Assembly: GCF_000430995.1 (NCBI RefSeq)
Contig: NZ_HF952018.1
Coordinates: 176,180-220,907, forward strand
DNA: 44,728 bases
Direction: 5' to 3'
Source: Thermobrachium celere DSM 8682
GTDB lineage: Bacteria > Bacillota > Clostridia > Clostridiales > Caloramatoraceae
The position numbers were made by a program, and so were the translations under genes. This document shows, piece after piece, positions 25,346-33,717 of the stretch; position 1 is the stretch's first letter, and each line of letters opens with the position of its first letter. Below the pieces are notes generated by a model that saw only the letters and a list, made by a program, of their open reading frames with translations, did not search any database and was not told the origin of the DNA.

Positions 25346-25696
25346 ATGAAGTTAAGTGAGATTAAGGAATTAATTAAAGCTGAAGTATTATGCAATGAAG
25401 AGATGCTTTCAATGGAAACAACATGTGCCTTTGGGTCAGATTTGATGAGTGATGTTTTAGCATTTTCATGTAGGGATACGATTTTAATTACAGGACTAAC
25501 TAATATTCAAACTATAAGAACAGCAGAGATGCTAGATATTAAATGTATTATTTTTGTAAGAAATAAAAGGCCAGATGAATCAATAGTAGAGCTCGCCAAG
25601 GAAAAGGGGATGTGTCTGCTTGCCACTAGACATACAATGTTTACAACCTGTGGAATACTTTATAGTAATGGGTTAAAAGGAGTTGACATGGAGTAA
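25346..25696 (+). CDS. DRTGG-domain protein (first of operon)
   Basis: The start is ATG 25346 behind GGGGGAA; longer readings cross the upstream terminator and are rejected. 116 residues, one DRTGG-type domain: MKLSEIKELIKAEVLC, then VLAFSCRDTILITGLTN, then DIKCIIFVRNKRPDESIVEL and LLATRHTMFTTCGILYSNGL. DRTGG domains occur next to CBS domains and in phosphotransacetylase-like proteins and are thought to bind nucleotides; stand-alone ones accompany [FeFe] hydrogenase homologues in Clostridia. The gene starts a five-gene operon and overlaps the next gene by one base. Confidence 0.8.
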   Translation: MKLSEIKELIKAEVLCNEEMLSMETTCAFGSDLMSDVLAFSCRDTILITGLTNIQTIRTAEMLDIKCIIFVRNKRPDESIVELAKEKGMCLLATRHTMFTTCGILYSNGLKGVDME

Positions 25697-26121
25697 TGGA
25701 GGAGTTACTTTCTGTAAAATATGATATAGAAAGTGGGGATTTTATAAGAGGTGGAGAAGCATCAAGTAATTTGAAAAAGCTTCTAAACCAGCTTGGAATA
25801 AGAAGTGACATTATAAAGAGGATTTGTGTTGCCTGTTATGAGGCAGAGATGAATATAGTTATTCATAGCGTAGGTGGATATATTGAGGCTAAAATATATA
25901 GCGATCACATTGAGATAATAGCATATGATTATGGTCCAGGTATCCCTAATATTGAACTTGCAATGCAGGAGGGATATTCAACAGCTTCTGATATTGCAAG
26001 AGAAATGGGATTTGGTGGGGGAATGGGGCTACCAAACATCAAAAGGAGCAGCGACGAATTTTATATAAAGTCGGAGGTAGGCAAGTATACGGAAATTAAA
26101 ATAATAATTTACTTTAATTAA
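25696..26121 (+). CDS. anti-sigma-factor-like (RsbW-type) ATPase
   Basis: 141 residues, a complete small GHKL ATPase: N-box ACYEAEMNIVIHS, G1 box DYGPGIPNIE, G2 GFGGGMGLPNIKRS and the closing strand TEIKIIIYF. That is the size and plan of anti-sigma kinases RsbW/SpoIIAB and of RsbT. Such proteins bind ATP and phosphorylate a Ser/Thr on an STAS partner or bind a sigma factor. No STAS or sigma gene is adjacent, so the partner is unknown. It overlaps the DRTGG gene by one base and lies 9 bases before the hydrogenase homologue, suggesting that it relays that protein's state. Confidence 0.87.
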   Translation: MEELLSVKYDIESGDFIRGGEASSNLKKLLNQLGIRSDIIKRICVACYEAEMNIVIHSVGGYIEAKIYSDHIEIIAYDYGPGIPNIELAMQEGYSTASDIAREMGFGGGMGLPNIKRSSDEFYIKSEVGKYTEIKIIIYFN

Positions 26122-26130
26122 GGTGATATT

Positions 26131-27369
26131 ATGAAAAAACTATTTCATGCAGTTGGATTAATTCCCGAAAAGTGCATAGGATGTACAAAATGTTTAATGA
26201 ACTGTCCTGTAGAAGCAATAAGAGTTAAAAACGGAAAGGCAGTAATATACAATGAAAAGTGTATAGACTGTGGTGAATGCATTAAGGTATGTCCATATGG
26301 TGCACATGTTGCAATTAGAAATTCGCTAGAAGATATAACAAGATATAAGAAAAAGATTGTTATACCTTCAGTTACATTATATTCTCAATTTGGAAAACAA
26401 GTTGAACCAGCAGCTATTAATGAAGCTCTTCTTAAACTGGGATTTGATGAGGTGTTTGATATAACCTTTGCATGTGATATTGCGTCTGAAATATTAAAAA
26501 AGGATATAGAGAAGGCAGAAAAACCAGCTATTTCAACTCTATGTCCTACAGTTATAAGGTTAGTTGAAACTGAATATCCAAGTTTAGTTAACCACTTAGT
26601 TAAGATGCTTACTCCAATTGAAATTTCAGCCCTTTTAACTAGAGAAAAATATCAGAGTCAAGGATACAAAAATGAAGAAATAGGTATCTTTTTCTTAACG
26701 CCTTGCCCAAGTTGGGTAACAAAAATTAGTGAGATTTCAAGGAATGAGAATATTAGAATAAATGGTGCTATTTCAATAAGTGATATATATCCAAAACTAT
26801 TAAAGCATATAAAATCAAAAAATAATGAGTCGAATTCACACATATCAAAAACAGGTCTTTTATGGGCATATTCAGGAGGACAGTGTGAAGCGATTGGAGT
26901 TGAAAATTCTATTTCAGTTGACGGTATAAAAAATGTAATAAAGGTTTTAAGTGACGTTGAAAATGGTAGACTTGATGACATTGATTATATAGAAGTTTTA
27001 GCATGTCCAAATGGATGTGCTGGTGGTTTACTTCTTGTTGAAAATCCTTATAATGCTGAAAGGATAACAAAATCAATAATTGATAAACTTGATTTTACGT
27101 ATCAAATACATGATTTTTCACATATAGAAAGTAAATTAGTTAGCGATGAAGGTAAAAAAGAGGTAAAGTATAAGGTGCCTGTTGATTTTGAGAGTGCAGT
27201 TAAAATGATAAAGAGCATGAACAATATAATAAATATTCTTCCTGGTACAGATTGTGGATTATGTGGTTCACCTTCATGTAAGGCCTTTGCTGAAGATGTA
27301 GTCAAAGGACTTGCAAGTATTGAAGATTGTAAATTTATAAGTAGTGGAGGGTTTAAAAATGAAGGTTAG
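26131..27369 (+). CDS. group D-like [FeFe] hydrogenase homologue, probably a sensor
   Basis: 412 residues. An N-terminal double ferredoxin (C15, C18, C21, C25 and C44, C47, C50, C54) leads into a shortened H-cluster domain. Its three signatures are degenerate: TLCPTV (C138) for TSCCPxW, TPCPSW (C192) for MPCxxK, and LACPNGC (C292, C296) for MACPGGC. All four cysteines that would hold the H-cluster remain, but the proton-relay Cys of L1 is Leu and the conserved Lys of L2 is Trp. The C-terminus adds a [4Fe-4S] site C375-x2-C378-x4-C383-x16-C400 (PGTDCGLCGSPSC). This architecture matches the putative sensory/regulatory group D proteins. It overlaps the next gene by 11 bases. A catalytic role is unlikely but not excluded. 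Confidence 0.85.
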   Translation: MKKLFHAVGLIPEKCIGCTKCLMNCPVEAIRVKNGKAVIYNEKCIDCGECIKVCPYGAHVAIRNSLEDITRYKKKIVIPSVTLYSQFGKQVEPAAINEALLKLGFDEVFDITFACDIASEILKKDIEKAEKPAISTLCPTVIRLVETEYPSLVNHLVKMLTPIEISALLTREKYQSQGYKNEEIGIFFLTPCPSWVTKISEISRNENIRINGAISISDIYPKLLKHIKSKNNESNSHISKTGLLWAYSGGQCEAIGVENSISVDGIKNVIKVLSDVENGRLDDIDYIEVLACPNGCAGGLLLVENPYNAERITKSIIDKLDFTYQIHDFSHIESKLVSDEGKKEVKYKVPVDFESAVKMIKSMNNIINILPGTDCGLCGSPSCKAFAEDVVKGLASIEDCKFISSGGFKNEG

Positions 27370-27691
27370 AGATATAGTAAATGCACTAAACTTTGAGGTT
27401 TTAGCTGGAGAAGAGGGATTAGATAGAGAAGTAAAGGGTGTGTATACATGTGACCTATTGAGCTGGGTAATGTCCCATGGGAAGCAGAATAATGCATGGA
27501 TTACAGTTCAAGTACATCCTAATATAATAGCAGTTGCAACCCTTTTAGAGTTTTCTTGTGTAATAATACCTGAAGAAATAGAGGTGGAAGAATCAACACT
27601 TAAAAAGGCTAATGATGAAAAGATTCCGGTTTTAAAGTCAAAATTAAATGCCTACGAAATATGTATTGAACTTAATAAATTAGGGGTATAA
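27359..27691 (+). CDS. DRTGG-domain protein (second of operon)
   Basis: ATG 27359 behind GGAGGG, starting inside the end of the hydrogenase homologue. 110 residues: MKVRDIVNALNFEVLAGEEG, then VYTCDLLSWVMSHGKQNNAW and WITVQVHPNIIAVATLLEFS, a second DRTGG-type domain. It is distinct from the first copy and lacks the RHTMFTTCG end, so the two probably have different partners. The overlap implies translational coupling with the hydrogenase homologue. Confidence 0.8.
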   Translation: MKVRDIVNALNFEVLAGEEGLDREVKGVYTCDLLSWVMSHGKQNNAWITVQVHPNIIAVATLLEFSCVIIPEEIEVEESTLKKANDEKIPVLKSKLNAYEICIELNKLGV

Positions 27692-27693
27692 GT

Positions 27694-28401
27694 ATGAAAA
27701 TATATTATGATTTTCACATACACACTGCACTATCTCCTTGTTCAGATGATGATATGACTCCTAATAATATAGTTAATATGGCAAAAATTAAGGAGTTAGA
27801 TGTTATTGCAATCACTGATCATAATAGTTGTAAAAATGTTGAAGCATGTATGAAGGTTGGAACTCAAGTTGGAATTTTAGTTATACCGGGAGTGGAAGTT
27901 CAAACAAAAGAAGAAGTACATTTAGTTTGTTTATTTAGAGATTTAAATACAGCATATATTTTTCAAGAATATGCCGACAAAAAACTTCCTAATATCAGTA
28001 ATAAACCGAATATATTTGGAAACCAAATAATATATAATGAATTTGATGAAGCAATAGGAGTAGAGGAAAGACTACTTTTAAATTCATTAGATGCCACAAT
28101 AGATGAAGTTTTTGAAAAGGTAAAAGAGCTAGATGGAATAGTAATTCCAGCCCATATTGATAAAGATACCTATAGTATTATATCAAACTTAGGTTTTATG
28201 CCAGATTATTTAGATATAAATACAGTAGAGTATTCAAGTTTTGATAAATTACAAAGGTTAATTAAAAATAAAATAGTTAAAAATAACCTAATGTTTTTAA
28301 AAAATTCTGATGCTCATAATCTAGGACATATTTCAGAGAGGGAAAACTTTTTAGAGGTTGAAGAGTTGAGTATAGATGCAATAATAGATAGACTAAAATA
28401 A
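27694..28401 (+). CDS. PHP-domain phosphoesterase
   Basis: 235 residues, ATG 27694 behind AGGGGTA. A PHP metal-dependent phosphoesterase with the motif set FHIHTALSPC (first His pair), ITDHNSC (Asp/His), IPGVEVQT (Glu), EVHLVCLF (His), PAHIDKD (His) and NSDAHNLGH (Asp/His). These residues hold a trinuclear metal site in histidinol phosphatase and DNA polymerase PHP domains. Small stand-alone members hydrolyse phosphate esters such as nucleoside 3',5'-bisphosphates. As the last gene of the operon it may remove the signal that the DRTGG proteins bind, which is speculative. Confidence 0.88.
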   Translation: MKIYYDFHIHTALSPCSDDDMTPNNIVNMAKIKELDVIAITDHNSCKNVEACMKVGTQVGILVIPGVEVQTKEEVHLVCLFRDLNTAYIFQEYADKKLPNISNKPNIFGNQIIYNEFDEAIGVEERLLLNSLDATIDEVFEKVKELDGIVIPAHIDKDTYSIISNLGFMPDYLDINTVEYSSFDKLQRLIKNKIVKNNLMFLKNSDAHNLGHISERENFLEVEELSIDAIIDRLK

Positions 28402-28432
28402 AAGATGCTAAGGAACTAACCTTAGCATCTTT
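28401..28432. terminator. bidirectional terminator between convergent operons
   Basis: A 13-bp stem (28401-28413 with 28420-28432) has T-rich sequence on both strands after the hairpin. It serves the PHP gene on plus and the small unknown gene on minus. Confidence 0.88.
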
Positions 28433-28439
28433 TTTAGAT

Positions 28440-28958
28440 TTAAATTAAAGCTGAAGATTTTTTGTGGTATGAAAGTCTTTTTACAACCAAAGCATTTATA
28501 TCGCTTATCATTTTTAAAATTGTCAACTCATAATACATTTTATTTATATCACTATACTTTAGATTTTTAGTATCTAATTTTTTGTTATGGATAGAATTAT
28601 TAGAGTTATTCTTAAAATAATTTATAGCTTTGCTAATTTGTATGTTTTTATTATCTTTATCTTCTAAGTACTCTTTAACCCATTCATCAACTATTAAATT
28701 CACTTCCTTTTCTATTTCCTTTATTTCTGATCTAAAGAAGAAATATTTATCGTTATAGAAGTTTTCAATTATCATAGGTAGTTTTTTTACAGAGTTTAAG
28801 TTATTTAAGTACCTATGGGAAAAGATATTTAAACCATTGCCAATATATTTTCTTAAATTAATTTTTGAATAAACTATGTTTGCTAATGTGTTTTGTTCTT
28901 CTGATATATTAATTTTAGGAACAAATGTTAAATTGTTAACATGTAAATTTAAATTCAC
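28440..28958 (-). CDS. unknown protein encoded downstream of the histidine kinase
   Basis: I do not recognise this 172-residue protein. The start chosen is GTG 28958 (MNLNLHVNNL), five bases after GGAGGGG; an ATG five codons earlier overlaps that site. It is soluble and Lys/Asn-rich, with a beta-looking start (LNLHVNNLTFVPKI) and then helices (EEQNTLANIVYSKINLRKYI, EIKEIEKEVNLIVDEWVKEY, YYELTILKMISDINALVVKR). There are no Cys, no receiver-domain Asp/Lys pattern and no HTH. It lies 77 bases downstream of the kinase gene on the same strand and shares its terminator. Confidence 0.6.
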   Translation of the reverse strand: MNLNLHVNNLTFVPKINISEEQNTLANIVYSKINLRKYIGNGLNIFSHRYLNNLNSVKKLPMIIENFYNDKYFFFRSEIKEIEKEVNLIVDEWVKEYLEDKDNKNIQISKAINYFKNNSNNSIHNKKLDTKNLKYSDINKMYYELTILKMISDINALVVKRLSYHKKSSALI

Positions 28959-29035
28959 GCATACCCCTCCCATTTACATTAGTTAAACAATACATTAATA
29001 TATATATTCACTAAAATAAAAAAATGTGAGAGATT

Positions 29036-30970
29036 TTAAAAATATATGTCAGAAAACTCAATTGATATTCTCTCAACATTATTAAAGTTATTTAATGGAC
29101 TTAGATCTTTATATATGTCCTTCTCCAAATTATTGGGCAACAATATTATAAATTCACTACCTTTTCCCTCTTCACTTATTAATTTAATTTCCCCACCATG
29201 CATTTCAACAAATGATTTTACAATATTTAATCCCAGTCCACTTCCTTCGCGTTCACGTGAAAGTGACTTATTAACTTGGCTAAATCTTTCAAATATTATA
29301 TCTTGCTTATCCTTTGGAATACCAATGCCTGTGTCCTTTACAGATATACAAGTATATTCATCTAAATCTGTTATATTTACAAATATCTTGCCACCTTCTG
29401 GAGTAAACTTTATTGCATTAGACAGAAGATTTAATATTATTCTTTCTATTTTATCTTTATCGCATCGTATTATTTTTTCCTCTATTTCTGTATCAAAGGT
29501 TATTTCAATATTTTTTGAATTGATATAGTCAGCAACCGATTGTACTATATCCTCAACTAAAGATACAATATTGCATTCAGATAAATTAAGTTGCATATAT
29601 CCAGCGCTAACTTTAGTTATATCTATTAGGTTATTAACTAGTCTTAATAGCCTATAGCAGTTTTGTTTTATAGATTTATTATATTTTTGTAGTGTATGAT
29701 TTTCATCTATAATTTTATTGTTCTTTAAATACAATTCAAGAAGTTGTATAGAACCCAAAATTATATTTAAAGGAGTTCTAAATTCGTGGGAAATATTAGC
29801 AAAGAATTCAGAACGTATATTTTCATATTCTTCAAGTTCTTTAATTTTTCTTCTGCTCTCCTCAAGTTTTTTAGAGTCTGTTATATCCTTTGCATATATG
29901 AATATTCTTTCAAGCAAGTTGTTCTCTATTATAGGCATTATATTTAATTCTAAATAGTATTCTTCATTAACCTTATTGACTAGTTTAGTTTCGAATTTAA
30001 TAGGTTTACCATCCAGCAGTGAATCTATAGAACTTTTTTGAGTTACCTTATCTTCTATATCAAATAAATTATATATTGTATAATTTTCCAATTCATCCTT
30101 ATTTAGTTTAGTCAATTTATAAAATGTAGGATTTGCAACAAATATATATCCAGAGTAGAGGTCAGCCTCAAGAAGTACATCAGGGCTATAGTCAAAGAAG
30201 GATTTATATTTCATTTGTTGATTTAAATTTTTTATTTCAATCAACTTCTTTTCAGTTATATTTCTAACAACAGCCATAACTTCTTTTTCATTAAGATAGA
30301 CTAATCTTGCTTCAAAATATTGCTTTTGTTTTTTGAAGGGGAGAGAGTATTCTATAGATTTTATCTTTTTTGTTTTAAGTACATATTCTATTGCAGATTC
30401 ATAAAGTAATGCAACATCTTGGGGAAATATATCAGTAATTTTATTTCCAATTATATTTTCGGGTTCAACAAATAGGTCAGTTTTATTATAGGTTTTAAAG
30501 TCAATTATAGTTGTGTCAGAACTTATTCTAAAATATAAATCAGGAAAAGCCTTGATTATTGAAAATAGTTCTGATGTAATGTTTTTTAAGCTTTCTTCTG
30601 CAACCTTTCGTTTTGTAATGTCAACACCAACTGTCCACCTACTTAATCCTTCTATTGGATAAAGGGATGAAACATTTGACCATGATATTATTTTTTTAGT
30701 TCCATCTTTACAGGTTATAGTTGTTTCTAGATTTCTAAAGTTATTTTCAAGCTTGGGAATGAGATTTAAAACATAATTTCTATATTCATCATCTGGATAT
30801 AACAATTTAAATGCATTGGGGTTATTTAATATTTCTTCCTTGGTATATCCAGTTACTCTTTCTGCTTCTTTATTCCATAATATAAAATTTCCATTCTTGT
30901 CTAAAGCATCTATAATAACAGGCATATTTTCAAGTATGTATATGGAATTTTGATAGATTATATTCTGCAT
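29036..30970 (-). CDS. soluble sensor histidine kinase with three PAS domains
   Basis: 644 residues, ATG 30970 behind GGAAGGGGAAAGG. There is no membrane segment or signal. PAS 1 spans about 8-125 (NGNFILWNKEAERVTGYTKE and WTVGVDITKRK), PAS 2 about 130-243, PAS 3 about 250-370 (SPDVLLEADLYSGYIFVANP). HisKA has H395 in ISHEFRTPLNIILG. HATPase_c has N-box LLSNAIKFTPEGG, G1 VKDTGIGIPKD and G2 GSGLGLNIVKSFVEMHGGEI. It is a cytosolic PAS sensor, typical of kinases that feed Spo0A in Clostridia, where orphan kinases are normal. No response regulator gene is adjacent and no cofactor-binding residues are obvious. The only neighbour on the strand is the unknown 172-residue protein. Confidence 0.9.
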   Translation of the reverse strand: MQNIIYQNSIYILENMPVIIDALDKNGNFILWNKEAERVTGYTKEEILNNPNAFKLLYPDDEYRNYVLNLIPKLENNFRNLETTITCKDGTKKIISWSNVSSLYPIEGLSRWTVGVDITKRKVAEESLKNITSELFSIIKAFPDLYFRISSDTTIIDFKTYNKTDLFVEPENIIGNKITDIFPQDVALLYESAIEYVLKTKKIKSIEYSLPFKKQKQYFEARLVYLNEKEVMAVVRNITEKKLIEIKNLNQQMKYKSFFDYSPDVLLEADLYSGYIFVANPTFYKLTKLNKDELENYTIYNLFDIEDKVTQKSSIDSLLDGKPIKFETKLVNKVNEEYYLELNIMPIIENNLLERIFIYAKDITDSKKLEESRRKIKELEEYENIRSEFFANISHEFRTPLNIILGSIQLLELYLKNNKIIDENHTLQKYNKSIKQNCYRLLRLVNNLIDITKVSAGYMQLNLSECNIVSLVEDIVQSVADYINSKNIEITFDTEIEEKIIRCDKDKIERIILNLLSNAIKFTPEGGKIFVNITDLDEYTCISVKDTGIGIPKDKQDIIFERFSQVNKSLSREREGSGLGLNIVKSFVEMHGGEIKLISEEGKGSEFIILLPNNLEKDIYKDLSPLNNFNNVERISIEFSDIYF

Positions 30971-31066
30971 GCCCTTTCCCCTTCCTATTCATTTGTCACA
31001 TAAATTATTATTCGACGCAATTAAAAGAATTCCTGCAAAAAAATAAAATTAAAGAAGGATTTTAAA

Positions 31067-31098
31067 TAAATTAAAAGTGAGCCTAAAGAGCTCACTTT
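31067..31098 (-). terminator. terminator of the MFS transporter gene
   Basis: AAAGTGAGC (31074-31082) pairs with GCTCACTTT (31090-31098). Read on the minus strand it is followed by TTAATTTATTT. The MFS stop codon lies inside the stem. Confidence 0.75.
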
Positions 31099-32252
31099 AA
31101 TGCCTTTTTAACTGTATATGTTGCAATAAATGAAACTAGAAGCATTGCAATTGAAGCACTAATGAATACATAGTTATAGTTATTGTATAGATTTATTATT
31201 TTTCCATTTAAACTTGTTCCAATTGCACCACCTACAAACATATTAAAGGATGCAAGGGACATTGCAGTACCCCTTAGGCTTGGCATAGTTTCTTGTGCTG
31301 TTGAAACTAATGTTGACTGCAGAGAAACAAAGGCAAGACCAAATCCAAATAGAGCAACTACTATTAAAGCTGTTGATTTAGTAGCAGCTAATAGATAAAG
31401 TGATATAGAACCAGTTAATCCTAAAACTAAAAGGAATTTATTTTGTAGTTTTGATCTAAGTTTTGGGGCTATTCTTCCACCTATAACAGTTGCGATACCG
31501 AAGGAAGTTAATACAATACCGACTATAAAAATATTGTATCCTGTTTTAGACTGAACAAGCTTTCCCGTGTATGTGAAGCTACCAAATACACTAAAACCAA
31601 CAAGCATAATAGTTGAAACTACAGATACAAGTTTACCATTTGAAAGTGCTTGTTTATATACACAGGTTAAATTAAGTTTATTGATTCTTCCGGGGAGTTT
31701 TGGTAGTTTCTTAAGCATTACTATAGCAAGAATAAGTTCACCAAGACCATAAATAAAATAAACAGTTCTCCAAGAGCCGAAGTACGCAAGCATTCCTCCT
31801 ATAAGTGTAGCTGATGCACCACCTAGGAACATCATTCCCATTACTTTACCAATGGATTTTTGTCTTTCTTGTGGTTCAAAAACTTCACCAACTAGTGCCA
31901 TAGTAACAGGGAAAATACCAGCACCAAATGCACCGTTTACTGCTCTAAAAAATACAAGTGAAGTTAGGTTGAATGCAAAGGCACCAAGCATACTAAAAAT
32001 AGCTGTACCAAAAGCAGCTATGTTTATGATTCTAGTTTTTCCAAATCTGTCTCCAAGTGGTCCAAATAATATTGTAAATAGTCCAAAGGAAAGCATATAT
32101 GCAGTAACAGATACTGCAGCTGTTGTTAAACTAAGATTTAAGTCCTTTGCAATGTTTATAATAAGTGGAGCAGCAGCATAATTATCTCCGTTAGCTAAAA
32201 AGGCCATTAAGCCAAGGACCATAACTATGGCTTGTTTATCTTTATTTGTCAT
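31092..32252 (-). CDS. major facilitator superfamily transporter
   Basis: 386 residues with 12 predicted membrane helices. The MFS signature loop between helices 2 and 3 is GPLGDRFGKTRI; the antiporter-type motif in helix 5 is seen in GAGIFPVTMALVGE and GGASATLIGGMLA. The start is ATG 32252 behind GGAGGTG. The size and motifs resemble 12-helix drug and metabolite efflux proteins (DHA1-like), but substrate cannot be assigned. Monocistronic. A 7-4-7 palindrome lies over its promoter, so a repressor probably controls it; no regulator gene is adjacent. Confidence 0.87.
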   Translation of the reverse strand: MTNKDKQAIVMVLGLMAFLANGDNYAAAPLIINIAKDLNLSLTTAAVSVTAYMLSFGLFTILFGPLGDRFGKTRIINIAAFGTAIFSMLGAFAFNLTSLVFFRAVNGAFGAGIFPVTMALVGEVFEPQERQKSIGKVMGMMFLGGASATLIGGMLAYFGSWRTVYFIYGLGELILAIVMLKKLPKLPGRINKLNLTCVYKQALSNGKLVSVVSTIMLVGFSVFGSFTYTGKLVQSKTGYNIFIVGIVLTSFGIATVIGGRIAPKLRSKLQNKFLLVLGLTGSISLYLLAATKSTALIVVALFGFGLAFVSLQSTLVSTAQETMPSLRGTAMSLASFNMFVGGAIGTSLNGKIINLYNNYNYVFISASIAMLLVSFIATYTVKKALK

Positions 32253-32288
32253 CGTAACACCTCCATTATATAAGTAAATAATTAAATA

Positions 32289-32333
32289 ATTATATTACGA
32301 TATAATGATATTACATTAAGGAGTACTTGTCAA
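32289..32333 (-). promoter_or_regulatory. promoter and palindromic operator of the MFS gene
   Basis: Minus strand: TTGACA (32333-32328), a 17-base spacer and TATCAT (32310-32305). Overlapping the -10 box and the start of transcription is the perfect palindrome ATTATAT-TACG-ATATAAT (32289-32306), of the size bound by MarR- or TetR-type dimers. The promoter is clear; the operator is inferred. Confidence 0.7.
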
Positions 32334-32341
32334 CATTACAT

Positions 32342-32370
32342 TTGACATATTTAGAAAATAGTTATATTCT
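32342..32370 (+). promoter_or_regulatory. promoter of the mrp operon
   Basis: TTGACA (32342-32347), a 17-base spacer and TATTCT (32365-32370). It starts divergently, 8 bases from the MFS -35 box. Confidence 0.75.
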
Positions 32371-32402
32371 ATTAATAGCAAATGCTATAAAGGGGTGGTA
32401 TT

Positions 32403-33218
32403 ATGTCAAATTGCAGTACTTGTCCTTCAAATTCATCATGTTCAAAGGATAAGAATACATGTATGGTACAAATAAATCCAAATAATAAAATAAAAAAGGT
32501 AATAGCAGTAATGAGTGGTAAGGGTGGAGTTGGTAAATCAACTGTATCAGTTCTACTTGCAAAAAAACTAAATGAGTTAGGATATAGTGTTGGTATTATG
32601 GATGCAGATGTTACAGGTCCTAGTATACCAAGACTTCTCAATATAAAGGAAAAGGCAAGGGGAACAGAGGAGTATATATTTCCTGTTGAAAAAGATGGAA
32701 TTAAAGTTATGTCAGTAAATCTATTAATGGAGGATGAAAATCAGCCAGTTTTATGGAGAGGTCCTGTAATTTCAGGTGTTATAACTCAATTTTGGACAGA
32801 TGTTTTATGGGAGGAGTTGGATTATTTAATAATAGATATGCCTCCAGGGACATCTGATGTTGCATTGACTGTAATGCAGTCAATTCCAATTAATGGTGTT
32901 GTAATGGTTTCAATTCCACAGGATTTAGTTACAATGATAGTAATGAAGGCCATAAATATGGCAAGAAAGCTAAATATTGATGTTTTAGGAGTTATACAAA
33001 ATATGAGCTATATTAATTGCCCAGATTGTGGAAAGAAGATAAGACTATTTAATTCAGAAAAGGCGGAGGAAGAATATAGAGAAATGGGAATAGATATTTT
33101 AGGTGAACTTCCAATGACTCAAAACTTAAATAGTTACAATAATTTAACAAAAGACGCAATAGAATTTGATAAAATATTTACATCAATTGTTTTAGATATT
33201 ATGAAAAAACTAAACTAA
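32403..33218 (+). CDS. Mrp/NBP35-type P-loop ATPase, Fe-S cluster carrier
   Basis: 271 residues. A Cys-rich N-terminus (C4, C7, C13, C20) of the NBP35 type precedes the deviant Walker A SGKGGVGKST, followed by DADVTGPSIPRL, Walker B LIIDMPPGTSD and the C-terminal CPDCGKK (CxxC) that in this family bridges a [4Fe-4S] cluster between two subunits. It probably delivers clusters to Fe-S proteins, relevant here given the many Fe-S enzymes encoded nearby. The start is ATG 32403 behind AAGGGGTGG. It is 11 bases before the DUF134 gene, a pairing common in Clostridia. Confidence 0.9.
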   Translation: MSNCSTCPSNSSCSKDKNTCMVQINPNNKIKKVIAVMSGKGGVGKSTVSVLLAKKLNELGYSVGIMDADVTGPSIPRLLNIKEKARGTEEYIFPVEKDGIKVMSVNLLMEDENQPVLWRGPVISGVITQFWTDVLWEELDYLIIDMPPGTSDVALTVMQSIPINGVVMVSIPQDLVTMIVMKAINMARKLNIDVLGVIQNMSYINCPDCGKKIRLFNSEKAEEEYREMGIDILGELPMTQNLNSYNNLTKDAIEFDKIFTSIVLDIMKKLN

Positions 33219-33229
33219 TGGAGGGATTT

Positions 33230-33676
33230 ATGCCAAGACCAACTAAATATAGATTGGTAGAAAATCTACCTAAAGAGGAATATTTTATTCCTTCAAATGT
33301 GCCAAAATGCTCCTTAGATGAGGTTGTTTTGAAGGTTGAGGAACTTGAGGCTATGAGATTAAAGGATGTTTTAGATCTGCATCAGGAAGACTGTGCAGAG
33401 AGAATGAATGTCTCAAGGCAGACATTTCAAAACATAATAGATAGTGCAAGAAAAAAGGTAGCAATAGCCTTAACAGAGGGTAAGGCCATTAGGATTGGAG
33501 GAGGACACTTTGTAACAAAACACTGCAAGTTTAAGTGTTTTGATTGTGGAAATGAATACGAAATAAATGTTGATTATGATAAAACAAAGTGTCCAAAATG
33601 TGGTTCCAATAAGGTTATGTGCAGTAAAAAGGCTGAAAAGTGTAAAAAGTGGTGTAGATGTGAAGAAAATGATTGA
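33230..33676 (+). CDS. DUF134 (UPF0251) DNA-binding protein with Cys-rich tail
   Basis: The start is ATG 33230 behind GGAGGG; the in-frame ATG at 33218 contains that site. 148 residues: the family opening MPRPTKYRLVENLP, EELEAMRLKDVLDL, and a helix-turn-helix of sigma-70 region 4 type (QEDCAERMNVSRQTFQNIID). The C-terminus holds zinc-ribbon-like pairs (CKFKCFDCGNEY, CPKCGSNK) and a further CRC. Family members lie beside Mrp and Fe-S or nif-accessory genes; a regulator of Fe-S or metal handling is plausible but unproven. It shares a promoter with mrp. Confidence 0.85.
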   Translation: MPRPTKYRLVENLPKEEYFIPSNVPKCSLDEVVLKVEELEAMRLKDVLDLHQEDCAERMNVSRQTFQNIIDSARKKVAIALTEGKAIRIGGGHFVTKHCKFKCFDCGNEYEINVDYDKTKCPKCGSNKVMCSKKAEKCKKWCRCEEND

Positions 33677-33717
33677 TTTAATATTTTAAAGTAGTAGAAT
33701 AGAATTAAGAATAAAAA

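Noticed and set aside
26131-27369. A second ordinary catalytic [FeFe] hydrogenase
   Set aside because: L1 lacks the proton-relay Cys and L2 lacks the conserved Lys; the C-terminal [4Fe-4S] domain and operon context fit a regulatory group.
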